A program made the position numbers and the translations under genes. This document shows, one piece after another, positions 1-8,170 of a DNA stretch of 64,000 nucleotides. This stretch comes from CAIKMD01 sp035552195 (GTDB lineage: Bacteria > Pseudomonadota > Alphaproteobacteria > ATCC43930 > CGMCC-115725), in contig DASZLU010000168.1 in assembly GCA_035552195.1 (NCBI GenBank), positions 37,624-101,623 of the forward strand, read 5' to 3'. Under the pieces are notes generated by a model. It was given only the letters and a program-made list of their open reading frames with translations. It searched no databases and had not been told where the DNA came from. The stretch's first letter is position 1. Every line of letters begins with the position of its first letter.

Positions 1-477
1 CGACGCCGTGGCTTCGAGAACGACGGCCATGTTCTTGGCCTTGTCGCGAACCTCGATCGTGTCGTTGTCCTTCACGAGATAGGACGAGATGTTGACGCGC
101 TTGCCGTTGACCATGATGTGGCCGTGGTTGACGAGCTGGCGCGAGGCGAACGGGCTGACCGCGAATTTCATGCGATAGACCACCGCATCGAGACGGCGCT
201 CGAGCAAGCCGATGAGATTCTCGGCGGTATCGCCTTTGCGGCGGCGGGCTTCCATGAAGGCGCGGCGGAATTGGCGCTCGCTGATATTGCCGTAGTAGCC
301 TTTGAGCTTCTGCTTCGCCATCAACTGCGTGCCGAAGTCGGAAGGCTTTTTGCGGCGCTGACCGTGCTGGCCGGGGCCGTAATCACGCTTGTTGAGAGGA
401 GACTTGGCGCGGCCCCAGAGATTGACGCCGAGGCGGCGATTGATCTTAAACTTCGATTCGACGCGTTTGCTGCTCAT
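1..477 (-). CDS. rpsD: 30S ribosomal protein S4, 3' end cut by window edge
   Basis: This is the primary 16S rRNA-binding protein that helps nucleate small-subunit assembly. The reverse strand reads open from the ATG at 477 to the window edge, giving 159 residues of a protein usually about 205 long, so the C-terminus lies outside. Recognisable S4 features include the N-terminal segment with RDYGPGQHGQRRKK near residues 32-45, the KLKGYYGNISERQFRRAF block near 57-74 and the S4 RNA-binding domain starting near residue 93 (LERRLDAVVYRMKFA, then the SRQLVNHGHIMVNGKRVNI stretch). The start matches the usual S4 N-terminus. No strong Shine-Dalgarno is visible. The 190 bases upstream are presumably its leader and promoter region. 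Confidence 0.97.
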   Translation of the reverse strand, partial: MSSKRVESKFKINRRLGVNLWGRAKSPLNKRDYGPGQHGQRRKKPSDFGTQLMAKQKLKGYYGNISERQFRRAFMEARRRKGDTAENLIGLLERRLDAVVYRMKFAVSPFASRQLVNHGHIMVNGKRVNISSYLVKDNDTIEVRDKAKNMAVVLEATAS

Positions 478-666
478 CGCGAATGATGATCCATTTGATC
501 GCTGTTGTTGTCCCGATAGGCCCAGCCCCCCTTTGGTGTTCGGGCGACCGTGCGGGACACCGGCAACAAAGGCCGATATCCACGTTCTCGGAAATGAGGG
601 CGCGAACTATAGGGGGATCGGCCGCAAAGTCAAGCGACGACCCTACAAGATATTGATATTGTTCGA
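478..666. other. Intergenic region upstream of rpsD
   Basis: About 190 bases separate rpsD from the small lipoprotein gene, both on the minus strand. It should hold the rpsD promoter and leader. I see no convincing coding frame, tRNA or classical terminator in it. Confidence 0.5.
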
Positions 667-858
667 CTAATTCAGATCGGCGACGGCCGATACCGTATGC
701 TGGCCCGGGCGAAACGGATTGTCCGAACTCTCGTCCGTGATCGAGAGTTGTTTGAGGCTCGGCCGCTCGTTCACGGCATAGCCGTAGCCATAAGGCCCCG
801 CCCCGCTGCAAGCGGCGAGCGTGACGGTGAGCGGAACAAGCAGGACCAAACGCGACAT
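667..858 (-). CDS. Small predicted lipoprotein, unknown function
   Basis: A 63-residue protein with a classic lipoprotein signal: a hydrophobic stretch LVLLVPLTVT followed by the lipobox LAAC with the acylated cysteine at residue 17. The mature part is short, polar and rich in Gly, Tyr and Ser. An AGGA element about 8 bases before the ATG supports the start. I do not recognise a family. The signal suggests membrane anchoring. It could be monocistronic, because the next gene upstream (the solute-binding protein) ends about 65 bases away. Confidence 0.6.
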   Translation of the reverse strand: MSRLVLLVPLTVTLAACSGAGPYGYGYAVNERPSLKQLSITDESSDNPFRPGQHTVSAVADLN

Positions 859-924
859 CGTCCGATCCTGCGCGCCGATGATGGCGAATTTCTGCTCCCT
901 TCAGGGTGGCTTTTGGACGCTGCG

Positions 925-1968
925 CTACCGAACGCCGCCCTTGTTCACGACCGGACCGGTGTAGCTCTCGAACTTCTTGCGCAGCGCGTCGATGTTCCTG
1001 TCGGTGACGAGCTTTTGATAGCCGGCATCGATCTTGTAGGACGGCAGCGGCTTCAGGCCGGGCGGCGGCGGCACGTCGGTGCGCGCCGAGAATGAGCCCG
1101 TGCGCGCCTGCTGGTCCTTCGCGAGATACCACGACAAGAACAGCTTCGCGGCGTTGGGATGTGGCGCCCCTTTGAAGATGCCGGCGGTGACGAAGAAGGT
1201 CGGCATCACATCGCGCGTTGGAAAAGCGAACTCGATCGGCTGGCCGGCCTTCTTGAGCGCGCCGGTCGTCGAGTTGGTGGCGTCGAAGGTCACGACATTG
1301 GTGCCGTTGGCGACGCTCTTCAACTCGTCGAGATGGCCCTGAATGAAGTTCGGCTTGTTCGCCATGTATTTCTTCATGTAGTCCCAGCCGTATTTCTTGA
1401 CGATCTCGTCGAAGACGAACAGCGTCGCATCGTCATCGGCGGGATAGGCCGTCACGAGCTTGCCGGCGAATTGCGGCCTCAAGAAATCGAGCGCGCTTTT
1501 CGGTACGTCGCTCGGCTTCAAGGCATTCGTGTTGTAGGCGTAGGACAGCAGCACGACGCTCGTCGCCCAGAACATCTCGTCCTTGTCGCGGAAACGCGCA
1601 TCGTATTTGTCGACGCCATCGGGACGGAAGCGGATCAGCGCCCCCTCTTTTTTCCAGCCGACGAAATCCTGTACCGTTTGCAGCAGCGCCATGTCGACAT
1701 CCATCTTCTTGGCCGCGATCTGCTGGTTGATCTTGCTGTCGAGCACGTTGCTGAACCCGCCTTCGACCTTCACGTCGATGCCGGGATATTTTTGCATAAA
1801 CTCCTTGGCCCAGCGCTCATAAGGTTCGACCGGCCCGCCGCTATAAAACAGCAGCGCGCCCTCGCTTTTCGCCGTCGGATAAAGCTGATCCATCGTCTCG
1901 GCGCGCGCGGACGCAACGCCGAGCCATGCGATTGCAATTGCGAATAAAGAGAGCCAACCCTTTCGCAT
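925..1968 (-). CDS. ABC transporter substrate-binding protein (family 1, PotD/AfuA-like)
   Basis: A 347-residue periplasmic solute-binding protein. It starts with a Sec signal peptide ending ASARA near residue 23. The ALLFYSGG strand and the VKVEGGFSNVLDSKI segment resemble the two-lobed family 1 binding proteins for ferric iron, polyamines or thiamine. The internal ATG at 1968 is chosen because GGGGAGG lies just upstream of it; a longer reading frame to 2034 lacks the signal peptide at its start. No permease or ATPase gene is adjacent, so it is an orphan here. The ligand cannot be read from the sequence. Confidence 0.85.
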   Translation of the reverse strand: MRKGWLSLFAIAIAWLGVASARAETMDQLYPTAKSEGALLFYSGGPVEPYERWAKEFMQKYPGIDVKVEGGFSNVLDSKINQQIAAKKMDVDMALLQTVQDFVGWKKEGALIRFRPDGVDKYDARFRDKDEMFWATSVVLLSYAYNTNALKPSDVPKSALDFLRPQFAGKLVTAYPADDDATLFVFDEIVKKYGWDYMKKYMANKPNFIQGHLDELKSVANGTNVVTFDATNSTTGALKKAGQPIEFAFPTRDVMPTFFVTAGIFKGAPHPNAAKLFLSWYLAKDQQARTGSFSARTDVPPPPGLKPLPSYKIDAGYQKLVTDRNIDALRKKFESYTGPVVNKGGVR

Positions 1969-2058
1969 GCATCCTCCCCTCGCGCCGCTTTTGCGCGGCT
2001 TCGAGAGGTCATCGTGCCATGCCGCTGCCCTCAACGCCAGCGCGCCAAAGCCGCCCCG

Positions 2059-2253
2059 TCAGGCCGGAACTTCGCCTTGCTTGAGAATGCCTTTGAGCTG
2101 TGCGCGGAATTCGGGCGTGTCCTCATGCTTGTGAACGGTCACCGCATGCTGAACCGCCGCATCGAGCAACTCTTTCTCGCTGCCCGCGGAGATCGCCACG
2201 GTGCAATTATTCTCGCTGGGGTATTCGCGGCAGTCGATATGCCATCTTGCCAT
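2059..2253 (-). CDS. DUF1059 family small protein
   Basis: A 64-residue soluble protein that resembles the DUF1059 family. It has the N-terminal IDCREYPSENNCTVAI segment with two cysteines, an acidic helix (GSEKELLDAAVQHAVTVH) and a KHEDTPEFRAQLKG tail. The start at 2253 follows a GGGAGG ribosome site; a longer frame to 2316 is not supported. DUF1059 proteins have no assigned function. It is encoded alone, between an orphan binding protein and a DUF952 gene on the same strand. Confidence 0.75.
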   Translation of the reverse strand: MARWHIDCREYPSENNCTVAISAGSEKELLDAAVQHAVTVHKHEDTPEFRAQLKGILKQGEVPA

Positions 2254-2368
2254 TTCAACCTCCCGCCATTTCATTGTCGAAGACGCGCCCGCCATCGCGG
2301 ATGAGCGCCGCGGCAATTATATCAGAACCAGAAAAATGCCGGCGTGGCTTTTCGCGCGTGCGTCCCGG

Positions 2369-2713
2369 TTACACCATAGGCGGGAACGAATGCTTGCCGC
2401 TGGCATCGAGTGGTAGAGGTTTCGCCCAAGCAACGTCACGCGTCGGCAAGGTCGCATAGAGATGCGGAAAGAGCTGTCCGCCGCGCGACACTTCCCATTT
2501 GAGAGCCGGTCCCAGCGTCTCCGCATCGACCGCGACCAGCACCAACCCCGCCTGCCCGCTGAAGTGCTTGGCAGCCGTCTCGGCCGCTTGCTCGGCGGTC
2601 GAGAAATGAATAAAGCCGTCGGCGACATCGATGCCGGCGCCTTTGAAAACGCCGTCGCGCTCCGCCGTTTGCCACTCGGCCGCGCTGAGTATCTTGTAGA
2701 TGAGCTGGGTCAT
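2369..2713 (-). CDS. DUF952 domain protein
   Basis: A 114-residue protein matching the DUF952 pattern: an N-terminal LIYKILSAAEWQTAERDG, then the GFIHFSTAEQAAETAAKHF core, the LVLVAVDAETLG strand and the FPHLYATLP motif. These are small cytosolic proteins, sometimes annotated as dihydroorotate dehydrogenase-like or GST-associated, without an established activity. Length fits the family. No clear Shine-Dalgarno precedes the ATG at 2713, but the N-terminus matches where family members start. Confidence 0.8.
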   Translation of the reverse strand: MTQLIYKILSAAEWQTAERDGVFKGAGIDVADGFIHFSTAEQAAETAAKHFSGQAGLVLVAVDAETLGPALKWEVSRGGQLFPHLYATLPTRDVAWAKPLPLDASGKHSFPPMV

Positions 2714-2753
2714 GCCGCGTGATTAAGGCGTCACGGCGCGAGCTTCAAGCCCG

Positions 2754-3242
2754 TTACGCCGTCGTCTTCGCCGGTACTTGTTGCAGCAACGGCGAGAAGC
2801 GATAGCCGACGCCAAAGCGGTTCCAGGCGTTGATCGACGCAATCGTGACGCTGAGATCGAGCAGCTCTTGTTCCGAGAACGCCGCGCGCGCCTCCTCATA
2901 AACCTCGTCAGACGCGCCGCCTTGCGGCAACAGCGTCAGCGCCTCGGCCCAGCCGAGCGCTGCCCGCTCCTGGGCGCTGAATACCGGCGCCTCGCGCCAC
3001 ACCGCGACGAGATTGAGCTTGGTCTCGTCGATCTTCAGATGGCGCGCGATGTCGAGATGCATCTGCAGGCAAAACGCGCAGCCGTTGATCTGCGAGACGC
3101 GGATCTTCACCAGCTCCTGCAGCGACTTGTCGAGGCCGTGGATCGAGGCGGTCTTGCCCAGCGCCAGCATCGCCTCGTTGGCCGCGGGCGCAAGTTCCTT
3201 CATACCCGCCCATTCCAGCCGCGCCGTCACCCCGTGCGCCAT
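2754..3242 (-). CDS. Carboxymuconolactone decarboxylase/AhpD-like protein
   Basis: A 162-residue AhpD-fold protein. The redox pair is visible as CAFC in the NGCAFCLQMHLDIAR segment, with the downstream histidine three residues on, as in peroxidase-type members of the carboxymuconolactone decarboxylase family. The C-terminal SINAWNRFGVGYRF motif is typical of the SINAWNR-containing subgroup. GAGGAG before the ATG at 3242 fixes the start; the frame running on to 3317 overlaps the divergent regulator. It is divergent from a MarR regulator whose gene begins 50 bases away, so control by that regulator in response to oxidants or electrophiles is a reasonable inference. Confidence 0.87.
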   Translation of the reverse strand: MAHGVTARLEWAGMKELAPAANEAMLALGKTASIHGLDKSLQELVKIRVSQINGCAFCLQMHLDIARHLKIDETKLNLVAVWREAPVFSAQERAALGWAEALTLLPQGGASDEVYEEARAAFSEQELLDLSVTIASINAWNRFGVGYRFSPLLQQVPAKTTA

Positions 3243-3256
3243 GACCGATCTCCTCG

Positions 3257-3274
3257 ATATCAGTATTCCGATAT
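3257..3274. promoter_or_regulatory. Candidate MarR operator
   Basis: The short divergent intergenic region holds an inverted repeat, ATATC then eight bases then GATAT, followed directly by a second GATAT copy. MarR dimers usually bind such 16-20 bp palindromes between divergent genes. Assignment to this regulator is inference from position. Confidence 0.45.
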
Positions 3275-3291
3275 GATATAAGAGCCCTGAT

Positions 3292-3795
3292 ATGAGCCGC
3301 AAGCGCGAAGCCGACATGCCTGCCTTGCCCGCTGCCGCGATTCCCCCACCGGGTCAAGGAAAGCGCGGCCGCGAGGGCTATCTTTCCTATCTGCTACGAC
3401 AAGCCGGCGCGGCCTCGCGCCTGAGCTTGGAGCGATCACTCGCCGGTATCGGCGTCACGCCTCCGCAATTCGTCGCCCTCACCATGCTCGACGCTTATCC
3501 CGGCATCTCCGGCGCCGACCTCGCGCGGCTGACGTTCCTCACGCCGCAAACCATCGGCGTTATCGTCGGCAATCTGGAAAAGGCCGACGCCATCGCGCGG
3601 CAGAAACACCCGACTCATGGCCGCGCGCTGCGATGGCGGCTCACGGCGAAAGGAGAGAAACTCCTCGCTGGCGCGCGTACCCGCGCTCATGCGTTGGAAG
3701 GGAAGATGAGCGCGCTATTACCCAAAGGTGCCGAGCCGGCGGTAAGGGCATGGCTCGCCGCGTTGGCGACAGAGCTGACGCGATTGGACGAGTAA
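3292..3795 (+). CDS. MarR family transcriptional regulator
   Basis: A 167-residue winged-helix regulator. After a poorly conserved 28-residue N-terminal tail, the YLSYLLRQAGAASRLSLE helix, the recognition region GADLARLTFLTPQTIGVIV and the wing GRALRWRLTAKGEKLL follow the MarR order. The HPTHGRALRWRLT motif corresponds to the usual D-x-R-x4-LT wing. It is divergent from the AhpD-like gene and probably represses that gene and itself. The ATG at 3292 has only a weak AGAG upstream; an internal ATG at residue 9 is an alternative. Confidence 0.88.
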   Translation: MSRKREADMPALPAAAIPPPGQGKRGREGYLSYLLRQAGAASRLSLERSLAGIGVTPPQFVALTMLDAYPGISGADLARLTFLTPQTIGVIVGNLEKADAIARQKHPTHGRALRWRLTAKGEKLLAGARTRAHALEGKMSALLPKGAEPAVRAWLAALATELTRLDE

Positions 3796-3815
3796 GCGCA
3801 CCTCAGCAACTCCAT

Positions 3816-3879
3816 CGTCACTCCCGCGAAAGCGGGAGTCCACTGACATCGCTGGATTCCCGCTTTCGCGGGAATGACG
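3816..3879. repeat. Dispersed 64-bp double-palindrome repeat, copy 1
   Basis: The unit begins CGTCA and ends TGACG. It contains two hairpin-forming palindromes, CTCCCGCGAAAGCGGGAG and TTCCCGCTTTCGCGGGAA, separated by about 18 bases. A nearly identical 64-bp copy lies at 4696-4759 and a diverged one at 15727-15793. It sits between the convergent ends of the marR and trmJ genes. Confidence 0.85.
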
Positions 3880-3898
3880 ATAGGAAGTTGGGAGTCCT

Positions 3899-4672
3899 CT
3901 ACTCCTCGGTCTTCCTGTTCCGCGGCCCGCAGAAGGACGTCACCACGCCGTGCAGCGTGCGCAGTTCCTGCTCCGTACAGCCGGCGCGTTGAAAGAGGTT
4001 GCGCAGATTGCGCACCATCGAGGGACGCTTCTCCTCGTTGCGCATGAAGCCGCTGCGATCGAGCTCTTCCTCGAGGTGCTCGAAGAAGCGCAGCAGGCTT
4101 TCCTTCTCCGCCGGCACCGAGTGACCGAGGGCGAGTTGCTCGGCCGGCGTGTCGTCGCCGAGCTGGAACCACTCATACCCGATCAGCAGCACGGCCTGCG
4201 CGAGGTTGAGCGACGAGAAAGCCGGGTTGAGCGGCACGCTCAGCACCGTATCGGCGAGCGCGATATGCTCGTTGATGAGCCCCATGCGCTCAGGGCCAAA
4301 GAGGATGCCGCTCGCCTCGCCCGCTCCGATGAATGTGTGCACCTCGGCCATCGCCTGACGCGGCGTGACGATGCGCTTCACCATGTAGCGATCGCGCGCC
4401 GTTGAAGCATAGACATGCTTCAGATCCGCGATCGCCTGCTCCACCGTATCGAAGAGCTTCGCGCGCTCGAGCACGACATCAGCGCCGCTCGCGGCGGCCT
4501 GCGCATTGGGATTCGGCCAACCGTCGCGCGGATCGACGATGCGCATATCGGTAAGGCCGCAATTGTACATCCCGCGAGCCGCCGTGCCGATGTTCTGTCC
4601 AAGCTGCGGCTGGACCAGGATGATCGCAGGCCCGCCTTCGAGCGCCGTACGGCGATGATCGGTACCGGCCAT
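3899..4672 (-). CDS. trmJ: tRNA/rRNA 2'-O-methyltransferase, TrmJ type
   Basis: A 257-residue SPOUT-class RNA methyltransferase. The PAIILVQPQLGQNIGTAARG start is the first SpoU motif with the catalytic-region asparagine and arginine. GILFGPERMGL and VPLNPAFSSLNLAQAVLL are the second and third motifs that form the knotted SAM site. The layout matches TrmJ, which 2'-O-methylates position 32 in several tRNAs. The C-terminal extension LRFFEHLEEELDRSGFM, with a following NLRNLFQRA helix, is also usual for TrmJ. It stands alone, flanked on both sides by copies of the dispersed repeat. Confidence 0.92.
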   Translation of the reverse strand: MAGTDHRRTALEGGPAIILVQPQLGQNIGTAARGMYNCGLTDMRIVDPRDGWPNPNAQAAASGADVVLERAKLFDTVEQAIADLKHVYASTARDRYMVKRIVTPRQAMAEVHTFIGAGEASGILFGPERMGLINEHIALADTVLSVPLNPAFSSLNLAQAVLLIGYEWFQLGDDTPAEQLALGHSVPAEKESLLRFFEHLEEELDRSGFMRNEEKRPSMVRNLRNLFQRAGCTEQELRTLHGVVTSFCGPRNRKTEE

Positions 4673-4695
4673 TTAGTTACGCACCATCCCCACCA

Positions 4696-4759
4696 CGTCA
4701 CCCCCGCGAAAGCGGGGGTCCATGGAAACCGCTGGATGCCCGCTTTCGCGGGCATGACG
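4696..4759. repeat. Dispersed 64-bp double-palindrome repeat, copy 2
   Basis: Same architecture and length as copy 1: CGTCA, then CCCCCGCGAAAGCGGGGG, a GTCCATGGAAACCGCTGGAT linker, then GCCCGCTTTCGCGGGC and TGACG. It lies between the start of trmJ and the end of cimA. Paired changes in the stems (CTCCC/GGGAG versus CCCCC/GGGGG) preserve the hairpins. Confidence 0.85.
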
Positions 4760-4788
4760 GTGTAAGGAGAGTGACGACAACGAGAACA

Positions 4789-6384
4789 TCAGGCTTTCCG
4801 CTTCGACCGCCACAGCTTGTAGGTCAGGCTGTCGTGAAGCGCGTTGTACGAGGCGTTGATGATGTCGCTCGACACGCCGACCGTCGACCACGTCTCGCCG
4901 CCCTCTTCCGAGCTCTCGATCATCACGCGCGTCACCGCGCCGGTGCCGGCCTGCGGCGTCAGGATGCGGACCTTGTAATCGCTGAGTCGGATATTCTGCA
5001 GCTCGGGGAAAGCCGGCATCAGCGCCTTGCGCAGCGCCGTCGCCAGCGCGTCGACCGGACCGTCATGGCTTTCGGAGACTTCGGTGAAAGCGCGATCGCC
5101 GACCTTGCCATAGACGGTCGCTTCCGAGACGGTGACCAAATCGCCTTTGGCGTTCCAGCGCCGTTCGTCCATGACGCGGAAGCGTTGAACCTCGAAATAA
5201 TCCGGCACGCCGCCGAGCAGTCGCTGCGCCAGCAATTCGAAGCTCGCCTCGGCACCGTCATAGGCGTAGCCCTGGAACTCGCGCGTCTTCACCTCGTCGA
5301 GCAGCGCGTCGAGCTTCGGATGCTTGGCGTCGATCGCAACGCCGATATCGCGCAAACGCGCCAGAATGTTCGAGCGGCCCGCCTGGTCGGACACGACGAT
5401 GTGCCGGACATTACCGACCAGCGCCGGATCGATGTGCTCGTAGGATTTTGGATCCTTCTCCACCGCCGAGACATGCAAGCCACCCTTATGCGCGAAGGCG
5501 CTCTCGCCAACATAGGCGGCGTGGCGGTTCGGCGCGCGGTTGAGCCGCTCGTCGAGGAACCGTGAGATATGCGTCAACCGCGTCAGCCCCTGCTCGCTCA
5601 CACCCGTGCTGAAGCCCATCTTGAGCATCAGGGTCGGGATGATCGCGACAAGATTGGCGTTACCGCAGCGCTCGCCGAGACCGTTCAGCGTGCCCTGGAT
5701 CTGGCGCACGCCGGCGCGCACCGCCGCCAGCGAATTCGCGACCGCGTTCTCGGTGTCGTTATGCGTGTGGATGCCGAGGCGATCGCCGGGAATATGCTTC
5801 ACCACCTCGCCGACGATGCGCTCGATCTCATGCGGCAGCGAGCCGCCATTGGTGTCGCAGAGCACGATCCAGCGCGCGCCGGCCGTATGCGCCGCCTTGA
5901 TGCAATCGAGCGCGAAGCTGGGATTGGCTTTGTAGCCGTCGAAGAAATGCTCGGCGTCGAACACGACCTCGTCGAGTCTTTCGGCAGCGAGCTTCACGGA
6001 GTCCGTGATCATCGCGACGTTCTCGTCGAGCGACACGCTCAGCGCGACCTTGGCATGGAAATCCCAGGCCTTGCCCACAAGACAGGCGACGCGCGCGTTG
6101 CTGCCGAGGATCACGGCGAGGCCCGGATCGTTGCCCGCGCTGCGGCCGCTGCGCCGTGTCATGCCGAATGCCGTAATCTTGGCATGACCCAGCTTCGGCA
6201 GCTTGGCGAAGAACGCATCATCGGTCGGATTGGCGCCGGGCCAGCCGCCTTCGACGTAGTCGATGCCGAGAAGATCGAGCTCGCGCGCGATGGCAAGCTT
6301 GTCCGGCACGCCGAAATCGACGCCTTGGGTCTGCGCGCCGTCGCGCAAGGTCGTGTCGTAGAGGTAGATGCGCTCGCCGCTCAT
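4789..6384 (-). CDS. cimA: (R)-citramalate synthase
   Basis: A 531-residue member of the isopropylmalate synthase/HMG-CoA lyase family. It begins with the metal-binding YDTTLRDGAQTQGVDF signature. GIHTHNDTENAVANSLAAV and VRQIQGTLNGLGERCGNANL supply further metal and substrate residues of the TIM barrel, and GGLHVSAV follows. A LeuA-type dimerisation domain occupies the last 120 residues. The long form and the GERCGNANL motif fit citramalate synthase, which condenses pyruvate with acetyl-CoA in the threonine-independent isoleucine route. The ATG at 6384 has GAGGG upstream. cysS lies about 250 bases upstream on the same strand. Confidence 0.92.
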   Translation of the reverse strand: MSGERIYLYDTTLRDGAQTQGVDFGVPDKLAIARELDLLGIDYVEGGWPGANPTDDAFFAKLPKLGHAKITAFGMTRRSGRSAGNDPGLAVILGSNARVACLVGKAWDFHAKVALSVSLDENVAMITDSVKLAAERLDEVVFDAEHFFDGYKANPSFALDCIKAAHTAGARWIVLCDTNGGSLPHEIERIVGEVVKHIPGDRLGIHTHNDTENAVANSLAAVRAGVRQIQGTLNGLGERCGNANLVAIIPTLMLKMGFSTGVSEQGLTRLTHISRFLDERLNRAPNRHAAYVGESAFAHKGGLHVSAVEKDPKSYEHIDPALVGNVRHIVVSDQAGRSNILARLRDIGVAIDAKHPKLDALLDEVKTREFQGYAYDGAEASFELLAQRLLGGVPDYFEVQRFRVMDERRWNAKGDLVTVSEATVYGKVGDRAFTEVSESHDGPVDALATALRKALMPAFPELQNIRLSDYKVRILTPQAGTGAVTRVMIESSEEGGETWSTVGVSSDIINASYNALHDSLTYKLWRSKRKA

Positions 6385-6638
6385 CGCACCCTCACGGTGA
6401 CGACACAGGTTGATCGGGAAGCGAGAGGACGAAAGGCGAAAAGCGGGGCGTTCATGACGCGAAATTCCAGATGATGGGGACGGCAAAGGCGGACTGCACC
6501 CGGCCCCGATCCCGGGGCCGGTCAGCTAATTCGCGACCGGAAAGCCTGCGTCACCATAGATTTAGTTTAGAATTGCTCTCATCGAGCGTCAACCGGCGCG
6601 CTCATCTGGCCAGCCCTTCGCCTTAACAGCTCTTCGCC

Positions 6639-8009
6639 CTAACCTGCTCTTCGCCAGGTGGTGCCACCCGGCCCATCCTCGAGCAGGATGCCTTTCAGCG
6701 CCAGGTCGGTGCGGATGCGATCGGCCTCGGCGAAATTTCTGGCCTTGCGCGCGGCGTTGCGCGCCGCGATCGCCGCTTCGATATCGGCGGCGCCCTGATC
6801 GCCGCCCTTGAGCCAGGTCTCGGCCTCTTGCTGCAGCAAACCCATCACCGCGCCGCCGGCGATCAGCTCGGCTTGCAGCCGCGCCTTCTCCGCCGGATCG
6901 GTCGCCTTGTTGAGTTCGCCGAGAATCTCGTAGAGCGCGGCGATGGCGAGCGGCGTGTTGAGATCGTCGTCGAGCGCGGCTTCGACTTTCGCCGGCAGCT
7001 TCGCGTTCTGGGTGGGCTTCGCCGCACCGCGTAGTGCCAGGTAGAAGCGATCGAGACCTTGCTTGGCCTGCGCCAGCCGCTCGTCCGTCCAATCGAGCGG
7101 ATCGCGGTAATGCCCCATCAGCATCGCCAGCCGCACCGCCTCGCCCGTTCCTTCGGCGAGCACGTCGCGGATCGTGCGGAAGTTGCCTTCCGACTTCGAC
7201 ATCTTCGCGCCCTCGACGGTGACGAAGCCGTTATGCAGCCAATAATTCGCGAAGCGTTTGCCGCCATGCGCGCATTCGCTTTGCGCGATCTCGTTCTCGT
7301 GATGCGGAAAGATCAGATCGAGCCCGCCGCCGTGAATATCGAAACTCTCGCCGAGATGCTTCTCGCTCATCGCCGAGCATTCGATATGCCAGCCCGGCCG
7401 GCCGCGGCCCCAGGGTGAGTCCCAGCCCGGCAAATCGTCGGGCGACGGTTTCCACAGGACGAAGTCGGCGGCGTCGCGCTTATAGGGCGCGATTTCCACG
7501 CGCGCGCCGGCGATCATCTCGTCGCGATTGCGCCGCGACAGCTTGCCGTAATCCTTGTCGTTGCCGACGGCGAACAGCACATGACCTTCGGCGGCATAAG
7601 CGTAGCTATCCGCGATCAGCCCCTCGATCATCTTGATCATTTCGCCGATATGCTCGGTCGCGCGCGGCTCGACATCGGGCGGCAGGCAAAGCAGCGATGC
7701 GACATCTTCGTGAAAGATCTTCGCCGTACGCTCGGTCAATTCGCGGATCGTCTCGCCTTTGGCCTTGGCCGCGGCGTTGATCTTGTCGTCCACGTCGGTG
7801 ATGTTGCGCACGTATTTGACGTGGCTCTCGCCATAGGCATGGCGCAGCAGCCGATAGAGCACGTCGAACACGATGACCGGCCGCGCATTGCCGATATGCG
7901 CCAGGTCGTAAACGGTCGGGCCGCACACATACATGCGGACATTGCCCGGATCGATGGGGACGAAATCGTCTTTGGTGCGCGTAAGAGTGCTGTAGAGCTT
8001 CAGTGGCAC
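6639..8009 (-). CDS. cysS: Cysteine-tRNA ligase
   Basis: A full-length, 456-residue class I aminoacyl-tRNA synthetase that charges tRNA-Cys in the cytosol. The CGPTVYDLAHIGNAR segment carries the zinc-ligand cysteine and the HIGN form of the HIGH motif. Further zinc ligands lie in GWHIECSAM and in FPHHENEIAQSE, and the KMSKS loop appears as EGAKMSKSEGNF. The terminal EADRIRTDLALKGILLEDG motif is typical of the family. The start at 8009 is next to a GC-rich dispersed repeat shared with the divergent dioxygenase. Confidence 0.97.
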   Translation of the reverse strand: MPLKLYSTLTRTKDDFVPIDPGNVRMYVCGPTVYDLAHIGNARPVIVFDVLYRLLRHAYGESHVKYVRNITDVDDKINAAAKAKGETIRELTERTAKIFHEDVASLLCLPPDVEPRATEHIGEMIKMIEGLIADSYAYAAEGHVLFAVGNDKDYGKLSRRNRDEMIAGARVEIAPYKRDAADFVLWKPSPDDLPGWDSPWGRGRPGWHIECSAMSEKHLGESFDIHGGGLDLIFPHHENEIAQSECAHGGKRFANYWLHNGFVTVEGAKMSKSEGNFRTIRDVLAEGTGEAVRLAMLMGHYRDPLDWTDERLAQAKQGLDRFYLALRGAAKPTQNAKLPAKVEAALDDDLNTPLAIAALYEILGELNKATDPAEKARLQAELIAGGAVMGLLQQEAETWLKGGDQGAADIEAAIAARNAARKARNFAEADRIRTDLALKGILLEDGPGGTTWRRAG

Positions 8010-8029
8010 GGGATGTCTCTAAACCGAAG

Positions 8030-8101
8030 CCCCTCACCCTCCCGCCGCTTCGCGTCGGGCCCCTCCCTCTCCCCAGCGGGGAGAGGGTTGGGGTGAGGGG
8101 G
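8030..8101. repeat. GC-rich inverted repeat of the CCCCTCACCC type
   Basis: CCCCTCACCCT on the left pairs with the GGGGTGAGGGG on the right. An inner CCTCTCCCC/GGGGAGAGG hairpin lies between them. It separates cysS and the divergent dioxygenase gene and reads open in several frames, which falsely lengthens the neighbouring reading frame. Confidence 0.7.
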
Positions 8102-8170
8102 AAATCCATGTGGTGGCGTAACAGATTTGCTAGGATCGGTCCAGACAAGGCCCTCCCCGGGAGCCCACTC

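Noticed and set aside
6486..6638. Hairpin CCGGCCCC/GGGGCCGG near 6498-6521 as a terminator
   Set aside because: The stem is good but there is no T-run on either side, so I would not call it a terminator.
8003..8170. 56-codon N-terminal extension of the dioxygenase
   Set aside because: It translates the GC-rich inverted repeat; family members start at the internal ATG at 8171.
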